From Gemmatimonadota bacterium (GTDB lineage: Bacteria; ARS69), in NCBI GenBank assembly GCA_030747075.1, contig JASLLL010000005.1, forward strand, positions 48,216 to 112,215: 64,000 nt of DNA. Reading direction: 5' to 3'. The translations under genes and the position numbers were made by a program. Positions 40,951 to 49,857 of this stretch are shown piece by piece (the stretch's first letter is position 1; every line of letters begins with the position of its first letter). A model generated the notes under the pieces. That model made no database searches, was not told the DNA's origin, and worked only from the letters and a program-made list of their open reading frames with translations.

Positions 40951-40979
40951 TTGACTCCCCGCCGGAGGCGTGCCAGCAT
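40951..40979 (+). promoter_or_regulatory. Possible promoter of cstA
   Basis: TTGACT at 40951-40956, a 17-base spacer and CAGCAT at 40974-40979. The -35 has five matches, the -10 only three. It lies about 35 bases before the start. Confidence 0.4.
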
Positions 40980-41019
40980 CCCCCCGGATCCGCCTACCAC
41001 TCCGTTCCGGAGGCTTGCT

Positions 41020-42738
41020 GTGAACGCACTCCTGCTTGCCCTTCTTTCCGCAGCCGCTTTCCTGGCCGCAAACCGCTTCTACGGCGGCTGGATCCGCCGG
41101 GTTCTCCTTGAGGTCGACGAGACGGAACTGACGCCCGCGGTCCGCCTGAATGACGGCGTCGATTTCGTGCCTACGAGACGGGCCGTCGTCTTCGGCCACC
41201 ATTTCGCGTCCATCGCGGGCCTCGGCCCGATTCTCGGCCCGGCCATCGCCGTCATCTGGGGCTGGGTACCGGCCGTTCTGTGGATCGTGTTCGGGACCAT
41301 CCTCATCGGAGGCGTTCAAGATTTCAGCGCCCTGGTGCTTTCGCTTCGAAATGACGGGCGGTCCGTCGGTGATATCGCAGGCGAGATTCTGGGCCGCCGC
41401 GCACGGATCCTCTTTCTGGTCATCATCTACTTCCTGATGTCGCTGGCCATGGGCGTCTTTGCGCTGGTGATCGCAACGCTCTTCACGGCGGCTCCTGACG
41501 CGGGCCTCCATCCTGAATCGCATCCGGAAGCCGTCCTTCCCGTGGCGATCCTTCTGGCCATCGCGGTCCTCATGGGACTTGCGCTCTACCGCTGGAAACT
41601 CCCCTTCGGTCCTGTCACCCTCGCGGGCGTCGCGCTGTCTTTTCTGGGCGTTCTCTGGGGGCAGGCGCATCCCGTCACGGGAGTCGTCCGGGAGACCTGG
41701 ATCTTCGTGCTGCTCGGGTACGCATTCGTGGCATCGGTACTGCCGGTCTGGCTCCTTCTTCAGCCTCGCGACTACCTCAACTCCTTCCAGCTTTACGCCG
41801 GGATGCTGCTCATGTTTCTCGGCCTCGCCGTGTCGCGGCCCGAGGTCGTCGCCCCGGCCATCAACCACGCCCCCACCGATCTCCCGCCGATCTTCCCCTT
41901 CCTCTTCATCACCGTGGCCTGCGGGGCGGTCAGCGGATTCCACAGCCTCGTCTCTTCCGGAACGACCGCGAAGCAGATCGCGCACGCGCGCGACGCGCAG
42001 ACGCTGGGCTACGGCGCCATGGCCACCGAGGGAATGCTGGCGATTCTGGCTGTTCTCGCCTGCACCGCCGGACTCTCCTCCTCGGCTGAATGGCACGCGC
42101 ACTATACCGGTTGGCAGGCCGCGGGCGGCCTCGGCCCGAAGGTCGGCGCCTTCATCACGGGCGCCGCGACCTTCGTCCATTCGCTGGGAATCCCCATGGC
42201 CACGGCGACCGCCTTCACCGCGGTGGTCGTCGTTTCCTTCGCGCTGACCACACTCGACTCCGCCACGCGCCTTCTCCGCTACAACATTCAGGAACTGGCC
42301 CGTGCGGCCGGGCTCCCTCCCGGACTGTCCAACCGCTATCTCGCCTCGCTGGTTGCCGTGGCCTCCATTGCCTTCTTCGCGCTGCTGCGTATCGGGGGGA
42401 AGCCCGCGGGGATTGTTCTGTGGGAACTCTTCGGCACCACGAATCAGCTTCTCGCCGCGCTCGCGCTCCTTACCGTTCTCGTCTGGCTGGTTCGGCGGCG
42501 GCGTCCCGCGCTGCCCGTCGCTCTGCCCATGATCTTCATGTTCGTGATGACCCTCGCCGGGATGACCATCAAGATCCGGCACTTTTACGCACAGGAAGCA
42601 TGGCTCGTCTTCGGCTTCGGACTGGGTCTGGGAGTGCTGGCGGTGTGGCTCGCGATCGAGGGAGTGCTGGCGCTGCGACGCGCTAGCTCGTCCGCCGGGC
42701 GACCAGGCGAAGCCGCGCTGCCGTCTCCACCACGGTAA
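41020..42738 (+). CDS. cstA: CstA-family carbon starvation / peptide or pyruvate transporter
   Basis: Polytopic transporter of 572 residues with about fourteen to sixteen spans. Diagnostic blocks are NDGVDFVPTRRAVVFGHHFA, SIAGLGPILGPAIAVIWGW, FHSLVSSGTTAKQI, LTTLDSATRLLRYNIQEL and LWELFGTTNQLLAALALL. Family members import peptides (CstA) or pyruvate (BtsT) on carbon starvation. This copy belongs to the shorter class, lacking the extended C-terminal region of the E. coli protein. The GTG at 41020 has GGAGG six bases before it and the first span follows at once; the frame upstream is not membrane-like. It is next to NifJ on the same strand across the phosphatase and cupin. Its 3' end overlaps the convergent pap2 gene by 56 bases. 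Confidence 0.93.
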   Translation: MNALLLALLSAAAFLAANRFYGGWIRRVLLEVDETELTPAVRLNDGVDFVPTRRAVVFGHHFASIAGLGPILGPAIAVIWGWVPAVLWIVFGTILIGGVQDFSALVLSLRNDGRSVGDIAGEILGRRARILFLVIIYFLMSLAMGVFALVIATLFTAAPDAGLHPESHPEAVLPVAILLAIAVLMGLALYRWKLPFGPVTLAGVALSFLGVLWGQAHPVTGVVRETWIFVLLGYAFVASVLPVWLLLQPRDYLNSFQLYAGMLLMFLGLAVSRPEVVAPAINHAPTDLPPIFPFLFITVACGAVSGFHSLVSSGTTAKQIAHARDAQTLGYGAMATEGMLAILAVLACTAGLSSSAEWHAHYTGWQAAGGLGPKVGAFITGAATFVHSLGIPMATATAFTAVVVVSFALTTLDSATRLLRYNIQELARAAGLPPGLSNRYLASLVAVASIAFFALLRIGGKPAGIVLWELFGTTNQLLAALALLTVLVWLVRRRRPALPVALPMIFMFVMTLAGMTIKIRHFYAQEAWLVFGFGLGLGVLAVWLAIEGVLALRRASSSAGRPGEAALPSPPR

Positions 42739-43234
42739 AAAACCAGCCCAGCGCCGCACCCACGACGGCTCCGCCGAGAATGTCCAGCGGGTAGTGAACG
42801 CCGCAATAAACACGCGACCATGCCACGACGGCGGCCAGCAGGAGAGACGGCCACCACCCGCGAAAGCGCAGAGAAAGAAATACTCCGGCGGCAAAGGTGT
42901 TGGCGGCGTGGGCCGAAGGGAACGAGTAGTCGTGGGCGCCGATCAGCTTACGGACATCATCCAGTTCCTTGAAGGGCCGGGGGCGCTCGAACCACGGTTT
43001 GATGGCGTCGTCCACGAGAAGGTCCGTCGCGGCGACGGCCACGATGGCGAAGAGAATCCCTACGCGCGTGGATCCACTCCCGCGCGCCAGGCCCACCAGA
43101 AGCAGCACGACCAACGGTATTCGCCAGTGGTCAAAGTCCGTCAGATACGGCATCACGACATCCAGCACGGGATGCGTCCATGCCTCATTCATGAGACGGA
43201 ACAGGTGCTCATCGAGGGCGAGAAGTGCGTTCAT
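42683..43234 (-). CDS. PAP2-superfamily membrane phosphatase
   Basis: Integral-membrane lipid phosphatase of 183 residues with about five spans. The three active-site motifs are all present: KPWFERPRPF (KX6RP, near residue 79), SFPSAHAAN (PSxH, near 104) and SRVYCGVHYPLDILGG (SRX5HX3D, near 140). The size and topology suggest undecaprenyl-diphosphate phosphatase (BcrC/PgpB-like) or phosphatidylglycerophosphate phosphatase activity; sequence cannot separate these. The ATG overlaps the PHP lipoprotein stop as ATGA, so it is the last gene of the serC-to-pap2 run. Its 3' end lies within the convergent cstA coding region. Confidence 0.9.
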   Translation of the reverse strand: MNALLALDEHLFRLMNEAWTHPVLDVVMPYLTDFDHWRIPLVVLLLVGLARGSGSTRVGILFAIVAVAATDLLVDDAIKPWFERPRPFKELDDVRKLIGAHDYSFPSAHAANTFAAGVFLSLRFRGWWPSLLLAAVVAWSRVYCGVHYPLDILGGAVVGAALGWFFTVVETAARLRLVARRTS

Positions 43235-45162
43235 CGTTCCCCTTCACTTCGGGTCCACCATGGAGACTCCCAAGCCGTCTCACCGTCGGCCAGCACGACC
43301 CGCACATACAACCACGGCGACGCCGGCCTGTCTCGCCCCTTCAGGAAACGCCGCGTCACCTGCCGCCCTCCGCCCCGCCGGCGCTCCACCACGCCGTCGG
43401 TCCCGACCAGTTCGATTCTCTCCACCGGTTCAGGCGAAACCACACGAATGCGAAGAGCGCCCGCGGGCCATGCATCCACGACCCTCCCGGGGAGGACGCC
43501 TCCCCAGTCCGTATCCAGCAGAATCCGCGCTCCTGTCGTCCCGTAGACATGGCGGTCCCGCATCGCGTCCCACACCGCCTCACGCGTACACGCAGCGGCG
43601 CGAAATGCCACCAGCCCGTGAGTGGCCGCCCCCGCGGATCGATGCCCCGGGTGCCCGTCGTGAGTATCTCCCGACGCCAGAAAGCCCAACCGGTGTCCTG
43701 CATCCAGCGCGGCACGCACAAATCCCTCTGGAACCGGATCGTAGATCATCCCCGGAACTCCCGGTGCCTCCGAGGACCCGTGGATGGAACAGATCTCCAC
43801 CACCGTTTCCATGTCGTCCGGTGAGGGCACGCTCCAGTCCACCGCGATCGGACCGCCACCCGGATGGTGCGGAATGGTCATGGCCCCATACGGCGCGACC
43901 CGTTCCCAGAGTTCCTGCGGGGTGTCGCTGGCCGCGTCCCGATGCTCATAGACGCGCCCCTCCACGCCCGGGAAGTAGACATTCCGATGGCCCCAGGTCC
44001 ACGAGGTCCACTCGTATCCGAGAAGCGTCGCGAACCGCCCGGGATCGTAGGCATTCTGCGTGGCCTGCCTGACCATGGCGAAAGCGGCTTCGTCCAGCGG
44101 AGCCACGCCGTGGGCGTCGTGATCCGTTACGCACGCGACATCCAGTCCGGCGACATCCCGCGCAAACTCCAGCAACTCGCGGGGAGAGCCGGTGCCGTCC
44201 GACAGCGCGGAATGACAGTGAATGTCGCCCCAGAGGAGATTCCGGAGCGAGGAGTCCCGCTCCACCAGAAGCAGGTCTCCCTGTCCGCGCAAGGCTCCCG
44301 AGCCCCCATTCAGCACGGCGTGGATTCGCAAGAGACCGGCCTCGCGGACGAGCAATCCCACGCCCGCACTCCTTCCCCCGGGAGTCACGCCGACATCCTC
44401 CGCTCTCGGGAGATCGGCGGACTCCTCGCCGGGGTGGGCGAGGTCTGTCGTGAAGACCGACAGCGTCCCTCCGGGAAGCACGGCGCGATTCCCAAAGCGG
44501 TCCAGAGCCGAAACCCGTACGGAAACGCGGGCTCCTGGTTCCACCACCGCCGGAGCGGCGAGCGTCAGTCGCACCGCCTCCGCCGGGAGGATGGCCAGCG
44601 TCGGCGCGTTCTTCACCGTCGCAAAGACACCATCCGCATCGGCGTCCGTCTTGATGAGAAGTTCCTCGAATGCTTCCGCGTAAGAGTCGGCCCGCGCAAG
44701 ACTTCCCGGGTGCCCCCCGCTCGTGTCACCGTAGACGAAACGGACCGTGTCCCCTTCCGCGAGGCGGCCGCGGTCCAGTAGGGCCACCAGACTCATGGGG
44801 GGTGCGCCTTCGTGGAGGGTGAGCGTCACATCCTCCCGGGAGCAGGACACCGTGGTAAAACCGGCCGCACCCGGTGGCGCGACTCTCGGCGGAGACCAGC
44901 CCCAGAATGGGGACACCTGGAGGACGACCCCGCCCCCTTCGGCCATCCCCGACTCCCCGGCCACCCAGTCCACCGTCCACGATCCCCGGGAGCCCGCAAC
45001 CACGGGATCCTCCGGGAGAATCCGCACGACTCCCTCGCCGTCACCTCCCGAGTTCACAGGAAGGGTGCGGTCTTCGTCGCAGGCATTCAGTAGAAACAAA
45101 CAGAGACCGCCCGGAAGCAGGAAACGAACCCCGCTCCGGACGGTCCCGGTCACTCTCGGCAT
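43231..45162 (-). CDS. PHP-domain lipoprotein (CehA/DUF3604-like)
   Basis: Surface lipoprotein with a polymerase-and-histidinol-phosphatase metal site. The 643 residues begin with a lipoprotein signal ending FLLNAC (Cys28). About 300 residues of beta-rich, immunoglobulin-like material follow, with the DUF3604-type VEPGARVSVRVSALDRFGNR. The PHP barrel then shows GDIHCHSALSDGTGS, CVTDHDAHG, IPHHPGGGP, ICSIHGSSEAP and ASGDTHDGHPGHR. These supply the usual trinuclear metal ligands, so phosphoester or phosphonate hydrolysis outside the inner membrane is expected. Related CehA acts on carbaryl, but the natural substrate is unknown. It begins five bases after the etfA stop and overlaps pap2 by four bases. 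Confidence 0.85.
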   Translation of the reverse strand: MPRVTGTVRSGVRFLLPGGLCLFLLNACDEDRTLPVNSGGDGEGVVRILPEDPVVAGSRGSWTVDWVAGESGMAEGGGVVLQVSPFWGWSPPRVAPPGAAGFTTVSCSREDVTLTLHEGAPPMSLVALLDRGRLAEGDTVRFVYGDTSGGHPGSLARADSYAEAFEELLIKTDADADGVFATVKNAPTLAILPAEAVRLTLAAPAVVEPGARVSVRVSALDRFGNRAVLPGGTLSVFTTDLAHPGEESADLPRAEDVGVTPGGRSAGVGLLVREAGLLRIHAVLNGGSGALRGQGDLLLVERDSSLRNLLWGDIHCHSALSDGTGSPRELLEFARDVAGLDVACVTDHDAHGVAPLDEAAFAMVRQATQNAYDPGRFATLLGYEWTSWTWGHRNVYFPGVEGRVYEHRDAASDTPQELWERVAPYGAMTIPHHPGGGPIAVDWSVPSPDDMETVVEICSIHGSSEAPGVPGMIYDPVPEGFVRAALDAGHRLGFLASGDTHDGHPGHRSAGAATHGLVAFRAAACTREAVWDAMRDRHVYGTTGARILLDTDWGGVLPGRVVDAWPAGALRIRVVSPEPVERIELVGTDGVVERRRGGGRQVTRRFLKGRDRPASPWLYVRVVLADGETAWESPWWTRSEGER

Positions 45163-45167
45163 GCGCG

Positions 45168-46169
45168 TCAGACGCCCGCAGCCACGCCGCGCTTTTCTCG
45201 GATCCTGCGTGTCAGTTCGGGGAGGATCTTCAACGCATCTCCCACCAGACCATAGGAGGCGGCACGAAAGATGGGTGCCGTCTTGTCCTTGTTGATGGCG
45301 ACGATGGTCTCGGAGGTCCTCATCCCGGCCAGATGCTGAATGGCTCCTGAAATCCCGGCGGCAATGTAGAGATTCGGGCGAACCACCTTGCCCGTCTGCC
45401 CCACTTGGTGCGGGTAGCTGATCCAGCCGGCGTCCACCACGGCCCGGGTGGCCCCCACGGCGCCGTCCAGCGCGTCCGCGAGTTCCTGAACAAGCTGGAA
45501 GTTCTCCGCGGACTGAAGCCCGCGCCCTCCAGCCACGATGACCTCCGCGTCGGAGAGGTTCACCCCTTCGCCCTCTTCCTTGCGGAACTCCAGGATTTCC
45601 ACATCGTTCGTCTCTTCCGGGAAGGAGATGCTCTCCTCCACGACGGGTGGAGGATCTCCTGAGCCCGCGCCGGGATCCGCATACGCCTTCGGGCGCACCG
45701 AAATCACCGCCGGTCCGCCGCCCGGCCACTCGACGGTCTCCAGGAGTCTTCCGCTGTACACGGGACGCACCGCCTGAACGCCCGACTCTCCGACTTCGAC
45801 CGACACGCAGTCCGCCGCGACCCCGGCACCCAACCGGGCTCCGAGCGACGCCGCGAACTCATGGCCGTTCGCCGTCGCGCCCACGAGGACCGCCAGCGGT
45901 TCCGCCTTCCCGACCAGCGTCCCCGCAGCCTCCACATACGCGCGGGCCCGATACCGCTTCAGTTCCGGAGCGGACACCGCAATCACGCCGTCCACGCCCA
46001 GCCCCGAAAGACCCGGCACGACCGCCGCAGCATCCTCGGCAAGAACGAGCGCCGTAAGGCTCCCGCCGGACGAATCCGCAAGGGTCCTTCCCAGTCCCAG
46101 CACCTCACGCGTGACAGGCTGGACGACCCCTTTCCAATGTTCTGCAACCACCCAGATATCTTTCGACAT
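45168..46169 (-). CDS. etfA: Electron transfer flavoprotein, alpha subunit
   Basis: FAD-binding subunit of the ETF heterodimer that carries electrons from acyl-CoA and other dehydrogenases to the quinone pool. The 333 residues have the N-terminal ETF fold (DIWVVAEHWKG) and the C-terminal FAD signature VGQTGKVVRPNLYIAAGISG followed by AIQHLAGMRTSETIVAINKD. The length is normal for the non-bifurcating group. The alpha subunit is downstream of beta with 15 bases between. No acyl-CoA dehydrogenase or ETF:quinone oxidoreductase gene is in the window; the thiolase 17 kb away could be part of the same fatty-acid or amino-acid degradation network. It is probably in the serC-serA-dcd-etfBA run. Confidence 0.95.
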   Translation of the reverse strand: MSKDIWVVAEHWKGVVQPVTREVLGLGRTLADSSGGSLTALVLAEDAAAVVPGLSGLGVDGVIAVSAPELKRYRARAYVEAAGTLVGKAEPLAVLVGATANGHEFAASLGARLGAGVAADCVSVEVGESGVQAVRPVYSGRLLETVEWPGGGPAVISVRPKAYADPGAGSGDPPPVVEESISFPEETNDVEILEFRKEEGEGVNLSDAEVIVAGGRGLQSAENFQLVQELADALDGAVGATRAVVDAGWISYPHQVGQTGKVVRPNLYIAAGISGAIQHLAGMRTSETIVAINKDKTAPIFRAASYGLVGDALKILPELTRRIREKRGVAAGV

Positions 46170-46184
46170 GATTGGCTCCCCCGC

Positions 46185-46958
46185 CTAGATCAGCTTGGCT
46201 TCGGCCAGCCGGGCCACCAGCGTCTCCGCCAGTTCCTCGGGCTCGCCCTGCAGCAGTTCTCCACCCGGTCGCGCCGGAGGAATGCTCATGCCGGTGACCT
46301 GCGTCCGGGACGCGGCCTCCACTCCCAGATCTCCCGCGCCCCATTCCGTCACCGGAGCCCGCGAGGCCTTTCGGATTCCCAGAATGGATGCGAAACGGGG
46401 TTCGTTGCTGTCCTTGGTCATGGCGAGAAGCGCGGGCAGGCGGCCCTTCACCACCTGAAGCCCCCCTTCCAGCAGGCGCTCCACGCAGATGGTCCCGGCC
46501 TCCTGGTCGATTTCGTCCACGCGGAACACCTCGGTCAGCAGCGTCATACCCAAGCGCTGCGCCACCATGGGCCCCGTCAACGCGGTGTTCGTGTCGATGG
46601 TCTGCCGCCCCACGAAGACCAGATCCACTTCGCCGACCTTCTCCACTCCGGCGGCCAGTACCGCCGCCGCACCCGAGGCATCGAGCCCCTCGAACGCATC
46701 GTCCTTCAGATGCACGGCATGGTTCGCCCCCATGGCCAGCGCCTCGCGAAGGCTCTCCACCGCCGTCTCCGGGCCCAATGTCAGGGCCGTGACTTCCCCA
46801 CCATGGGATTCGCGCGTCTTCAACCCCTCCTCGATGGCAAAGTGGTCATACGGGTTGGTCACCGACTTGGAGTCCGACTCCACACTTCCGGCGCCCCCGG
46901 CTTCCCCGCGAATCGAGGGGGCTTCCGGGACCTGCTTGATCAGCACCACAGACTTCAT
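46185..46958 (-). CDS. etfB: Electron transfer flavoprotein, beta subunit
   Basis: AMP-binding subunit of ETF, 257 residues from the ATG at 46958, which has AGGAGG eight bases before it; longer frames begin upstream but lack the family start MKSVVLIKQVPE. The ETF-beta signature is visible in VTNPYDHFAIEEGLKTRE and the VFVGRQTIDTNTALTGPMVA block, and LLEGGLQVVKGRLPALLAMTK closes the core. The loop after VGRQTIDT looks like ordinary ETF, but deciding between housekeeping and electron-bifurcating types would need modelling. It precedes etfA by 15 bases and follows dcd by 41 bases. Confidence 0.95.
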   Translation of the reverse strand: MKSVVLIKQVPEAPSIRGEAGGAGSVESDSKSVTNPYDHFAIEEGLKTRESHGGEVTALTLGPETAVESLREALAMGANHAVHLKDDAFEGLDASGAAAVLAAGVEKVGEVDLVFVGRQTIDTNTALTGPMVAQRLGMTLLTEVFRVDEIDQEAGTICVERLLEGGLQVVKGRLPALLAMTKDSNEPRFASILGIRKASRAPVTEWGAGDLGVEAASRTQVTGMSIPPARPGGELLQGEPEELAETLVARLAEAKLI

Positions 46959-46999
46959 TCCAGCATCCTCCTGCATGAGCAACCCGCCCCGTGCTCCCG

Positions 47000-47554
47000 T
47001 CAGATTCGCGGGAGGACGACGCCGGTCTGGGCCTGGTACTTCCCCTTCTTGTCTGCGTAGGAGACCTTGCAGACTTCATCCGCTTCCAGAAAGAGCACCT
47101 GCGCGATGCCCTCATTCGCATACACCTTGGCCGGCAACGGCGTCGTGTTGGAAATCTCCAGCGTTGCAAAGCCTTCCCACTCCGGCTCGAACGGCGTCAC
47201 ATTCACGATGATGCCGCAGCGCGCATAGGTGCTCTTCCCCACGCAGACGGTGATGATGTTCCGCGGGATTCGCATATACTCCACCGTCCGGGCCAGCGCA
47301 AAACTGTTCGGCGGAACGATGCACACATCCGACTCCACCTCCACCAGTGAAGAAGCGTCGAAGCTCTTCGGATCCACGACGGCAGAGTTCACATTCGTGA
47401 AGATGCGGAACTCATCCGCGACGCGAATGTCGTATCCGTAGGATGAGACGCCATATGAAATCACGCCTTCCCGCACCTGCTGTTCTTCAAAGGGTTCGAT
47501 CATTCCCTGCTCGCGCGCCATGCGCGTGATCCAGGCATCGTTCTTCACCGGCAT
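47000..47554 (-). CDS. dcd: dCTP deaminase
   Basis: Deaminates dCTP to dUTP, the route to thymidylate. The 184-residue trimeric enzyme has [20 protein letters not shown], the catalytic-loop stretch [20 protein letters not shown] with the catalytic Glu, and [20 protein letters not shown]. It ends in [15 protein letters not shown], characteristic of Dcd. The length is typical. It begins 14 bases after the serA stop and is probably co-transcribed with serC-serA and etfBA, although its metabolism is unrelated to theirs. A bifunctional dCTP deaminase/dUTPase cannot be excluded, because no dut gene is in the window. Confidence 0.95.
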   Translation of the reverse strand: MPVKNDAWITRMAREQGMIEPFEEQQVREGVISYGVSSYGYDIRVADEFRIFTNVNSAVVDPKSFDASSLVEVESDVCIVPPNSFALARTVEYMRIPRNIITVCVGKSTYARCGIIVNVTPFEPEWEGFATLEISNTTPLPAKVYANEGIAQVLFLEADEVCKVSYADKKGKYQAQTGVVLPRI

Positions 47555-47568
47555 GCGTGGCTCCCTCT

Positions 47569-48624
47569 CTATGAGTCCGTCGGGCCCGGAAGCCCCGGAG
47601 GCACCGGACCGTTCGCGGCAGCGGCCGCCTCTTCCGCTGCCGCCAGTTCGGCAGCCTCGGCCGCAGCCTGTCGACGGTCTGCGAGTGCCGTGGCCTTCGC
47701 GGACATGATCTTCCGCACGGCCTTCCCGACACCTTCCACGAGTTCCATGCCCACGCGGGCCTGCCCTTCCCGCGTCATCGACCCGATGTGCGGCAGAAGC
47801 AGTGTCCTCGGATGGGCTTTGAGCCGATCCAGCGTCTCACCGGGCGGCTCCACCGCGTAGGTGTCCAGCGCGCAACCCGCCAGATGTCCGCTCTCCAGGA
47901 GGTCCGCAAGCGCGACCTCGTCCACCAGCCCTCCCCGGCCGAAGTTCAGGAGGAACGAACCCTTCTTCATGGCCTCCATCTCTTCACGACCCATGAGGCT
48001 TCCGGTCTCATCCTCCAGTGGCACATGGAGAGAGACAAAGTCCGCGCGGCTCAGCACATCTTCCAGCGTATGGAGATGCACGCCCGCGACATGGCTCTCA
48101 TCCAGATAGGGATCATAGGCGACGGCACGCATCCCGAACGCCTGGGCCATCCGCGCCACTTCTCTCCCGATCCGACCGAAGCCGATCACGCCGATGAGCT
48201 TCCCCTTCACTTCCATGCCTTCGAATCTCTTCCGGTCCCATTCTCCCGAGCGAACGAGCGCGTCCGCGGCGTGAATATTCCGCGCGAGATCCAGAACCGC
48301 TCCCAGCGTGAGTTCCGCCACGGAGACCGTGGTTGCGTCCGGTGTGTTCACGACACGAATGTCCCGCTCCGAAGCGGCGTCCATGTCGATATTGTCCACG
48401 CCGATCCCGGCTCTCCCGATGACCTTCAGCCTGCGTGCCGCCTGAATCACCTCGGCGGTCACTTTCGTCCCGCTGCGAACGATCAGCACATCGGCGTCTT
48501 CCACTCGGCCGGGGAGGTCTTCGGGGGCAACGCCCAGTCTCTCCTCCACAGCCCACCCCGTCTCCTCTTCCAGGCGACGGATGGTCTCCTTCGTAATCCG
48601 GTCCAATACGACAATTCGCTTCAT
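47569..48624 (-). CDS. serA: D-3-phosphoglycerate dehydrogenase-like 2-hydroxyacid dehydrogenase
   Basis: NAD-dependent D-2-hydroxyacid dehydrogenase of 351 residues, best explained as the first enzyme of serine synthesis. The catalytic triad is present: Arg in [15 protein letters not shown], Glu in [10 protein letters not shown] and His in LLLPHIGSM. The nucleotide fold has [17 protein letters not shown]. It is the short form, without the C-terminal ACT or intervening domain. Instead it ends in an unusual 35-residue Ala/Glu-rich tail ([18 protein letters not shown] and PVPPGLPG). The ATG at 48624 overlaps the serC stop (TGATG), which strongly supports the serine-pathway role over other 2-hydroxyacids. 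Confidence 0.87.
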   Translation of the reverse strand: MKRIVVLDRITKETIRRLEEETGWAVEERLGVAPEDLPGRVEDADVLIVRSGTKVTAEVIQAARRLKVIGRAGIGVDNIDMDAASERDIRVVNTPDATTVSVAELTLGAVLDLARNIHAADALVRSGEWDRKRFEGMEVKGKLIGVIGFGRIGREVARMAQAFGMRAVAYDPYLDESHVAGVHLHTLEDVLSRADFVSLHVPLEDETGSLMGREEMEAMKKGSFLLNFGRGGLVDEVALADLLESGHLAGCALDTYAVEPPGETLDRLKAHPRTLLLPHIGSMTREGQARVGMELVEGVGKAVRKIMSAKATALADRRQAAAEAAELAAAEEAAAAANGPVPPGLPGPTDS

Positions 48625-49691
48625 CAGCACAACCCCTGGATCTCATCGATCCACATCAGCAGTTCGTTGACATCATCCATCCGGATCTCTCCCATGTGAG
48701 CGATCCGGAAGGTCTCGTTTTTCAACCGTCCATATCCGTTCCCGATGACTACGCCCCGTTCCGCCAGAGCTTCATTCAAGCGGGCAATATCGATCCCGCG
48801 GGTGTTTCGTACCGCGGTCAATGTGATCGACTCCGTTCCTTTCTCGGGAAAGAGCTCGAAATGCTCCCGGGCCCACTGCTGCACCCGGCCCGCCATGGCC
48901 CGGTGCCGGGCTTCCCGGACCGGCATCGTCTCGGTGAGGATCCGGTCGAGCTGGCGATCGAGCGCGTAAAGATGAGAGATCGAGGGAGTGGTCACTCCCT
49001 GACGCTTCCGGAACGCATCATAGTGCCTGACGAAGTCGAAGTAAAAGCCTCTATTTTCGACTTCGCGAGCCCTGTCCACCGCCCGATCGCTGACAGCCAT
49101 GACCGAGAACCCGGGCGGAACCGCCACCGCCTTCTGCACGCCCGCGAGGAGCCCGTCCAGGCCGAGTGCGTCAAAGTCGATGTCCACCGCCGCCAGAGAA
49201 CTCACGGCGTCCACGAACAGGAACACCTCCGGATACTCCTTCACCACGGCCGCAATCTCCGCCAGAGGATTCATCACGCCTGTCGAAGTCTCGTTGTGCG
49301 TCAGGAGAACCGCGTCATAGTCTGACGAACTCAGCGCATCGGCGACCCGATCCGGCCGAACCGCCTCGCCCCAGGAGAACTCCAGCCGGTCCACCGGGAG
49401 ACCGTTCATCTTCGCGATGGCTTCCCAACGGTCGCCGAAAGCACCGCAGCTCACAGCGAGAATTCGCTTCGTCGACCCGTTCCGCACACACGCCTCCATG
49501 AGGCCGGTGGACGAGGAGGTCGAGAGGAAGACGGGGCTTTTCGTGTGGAGCAACCGCTGGATCCTGCGAATCACCCGTTCGCCGAGCTCCGTAGCCTCCT
49601 CCGACCGATGCCCCACCGGCGGGCGGGACATTTCTTCGCGGATGTCCGGCAGAACCTCGGTCGGCCCCGGAATGAAGAGTCGCTTGTGCAT
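48624..49691 (-). CDS. serC: Class V aminotransferase, phosphoserine/serine-pyruvate type
   Basis: PLP enzyme of fold type I, 355 residues, starting LFIPGPTEVLPDIREEM, the opening typical of the archaeal-style SerC / alanine-glyoxylate aminotransferase group. FLSTSSSTGLMEACVRN binds the cofactor phosphate, LFVDAVSSLAAVDIDFDA has the ring-binding Asp, and LAGVQKAVAVPPGFSVM holds the Schiff-base Lys. GIDIARLNEALAERGVVIG and FRIAHMGEI complete the small domain. The stop overlaps serA, so phosphohydroxypyruvate is the likely acceptor. Alanine-glyoxylate or serine-pyruvate transamination is the main alternative. It is the first gene of the minus-strand run, divergent from cbs. Confidence 0.85.
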   Translation of the reverse strand: MHKRLFIPGPTEVLPDIREEMSRPPVGHRSEEATELGERVIRRIQRLLHTKSPVFLSTSSSTGLMEACVRNGSTKRILAVSCGAFGDRWEAIAKMNGLPVDRLEFSWGEAVRPDRVADALSSSDYDAVLLTHNETSTGVMNPLAEIAAVVKEYPEVFLFVDAVSSLAAVDIDFDALGLDGLLAGVQKAVAVPPGFSVMAVSDRAVDRAREVENRGFYFDFVRHYDAFRKRQGVTTPSISHLYALDRQLDRILTETMPVREARHRAMAGRVQQWAREHFELFPEKGTESITLTAVRNTRGIDIARLNEALAERGVVIGNGYGRLKNETFRIAHMGEIRMDDVNELLMWIDEIQGLC

Positions 49692-49777
49692 CCGTATCTC
49701 CCGCCCCTCTACAGCGTCGGGAAAAGCTACCAGCGCACCCCTCTCCGGGAAAGGCCAAAGCCGTCAGTTCGGCTGTC

Positions 49778-49806
49778 TTGACGCGCACACGGCGCCCGGC
49801 TAGGCT
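49778..49806 (+). promoter_or_regulatory. Promoter of the cbs-metB operon
   Basis: TTGACG at 49778-49783, a 17-base spacer and TAGGCT at 49801-49806. Transcription would begin near 49813, about 45 bases before the ATG. The TAGnnT -10 box resembles those of rpsT and tRNA-Ala. Confidence 0.65.
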
Positions 49807-49857
49807 GCCGCACGGTGCCGCAATGGACGCACACCGGGCATCCACGGAGGGGGCCTC

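Noticed and set aside
40921-42894. 657-residue antisense frame across cstA
   Set aside because: The translation is hydrophilic, with Glu/Arg/Gly repeats mirroring membrane codons on the other strand.
45162-45729. Upstream extension of the PHP lipoprotein frame into etfA
   Set aside because: The extension is an out-of-frame reading of etfA; the lipoprotein signal at 45162 marks the start.
49692-49857. SAM or other riboswitch ahead of cbs
   Set aside because: The leader after the predicted promoter is only about 45 bases, too short for a known riboswitch, and no aptamer core is visible.
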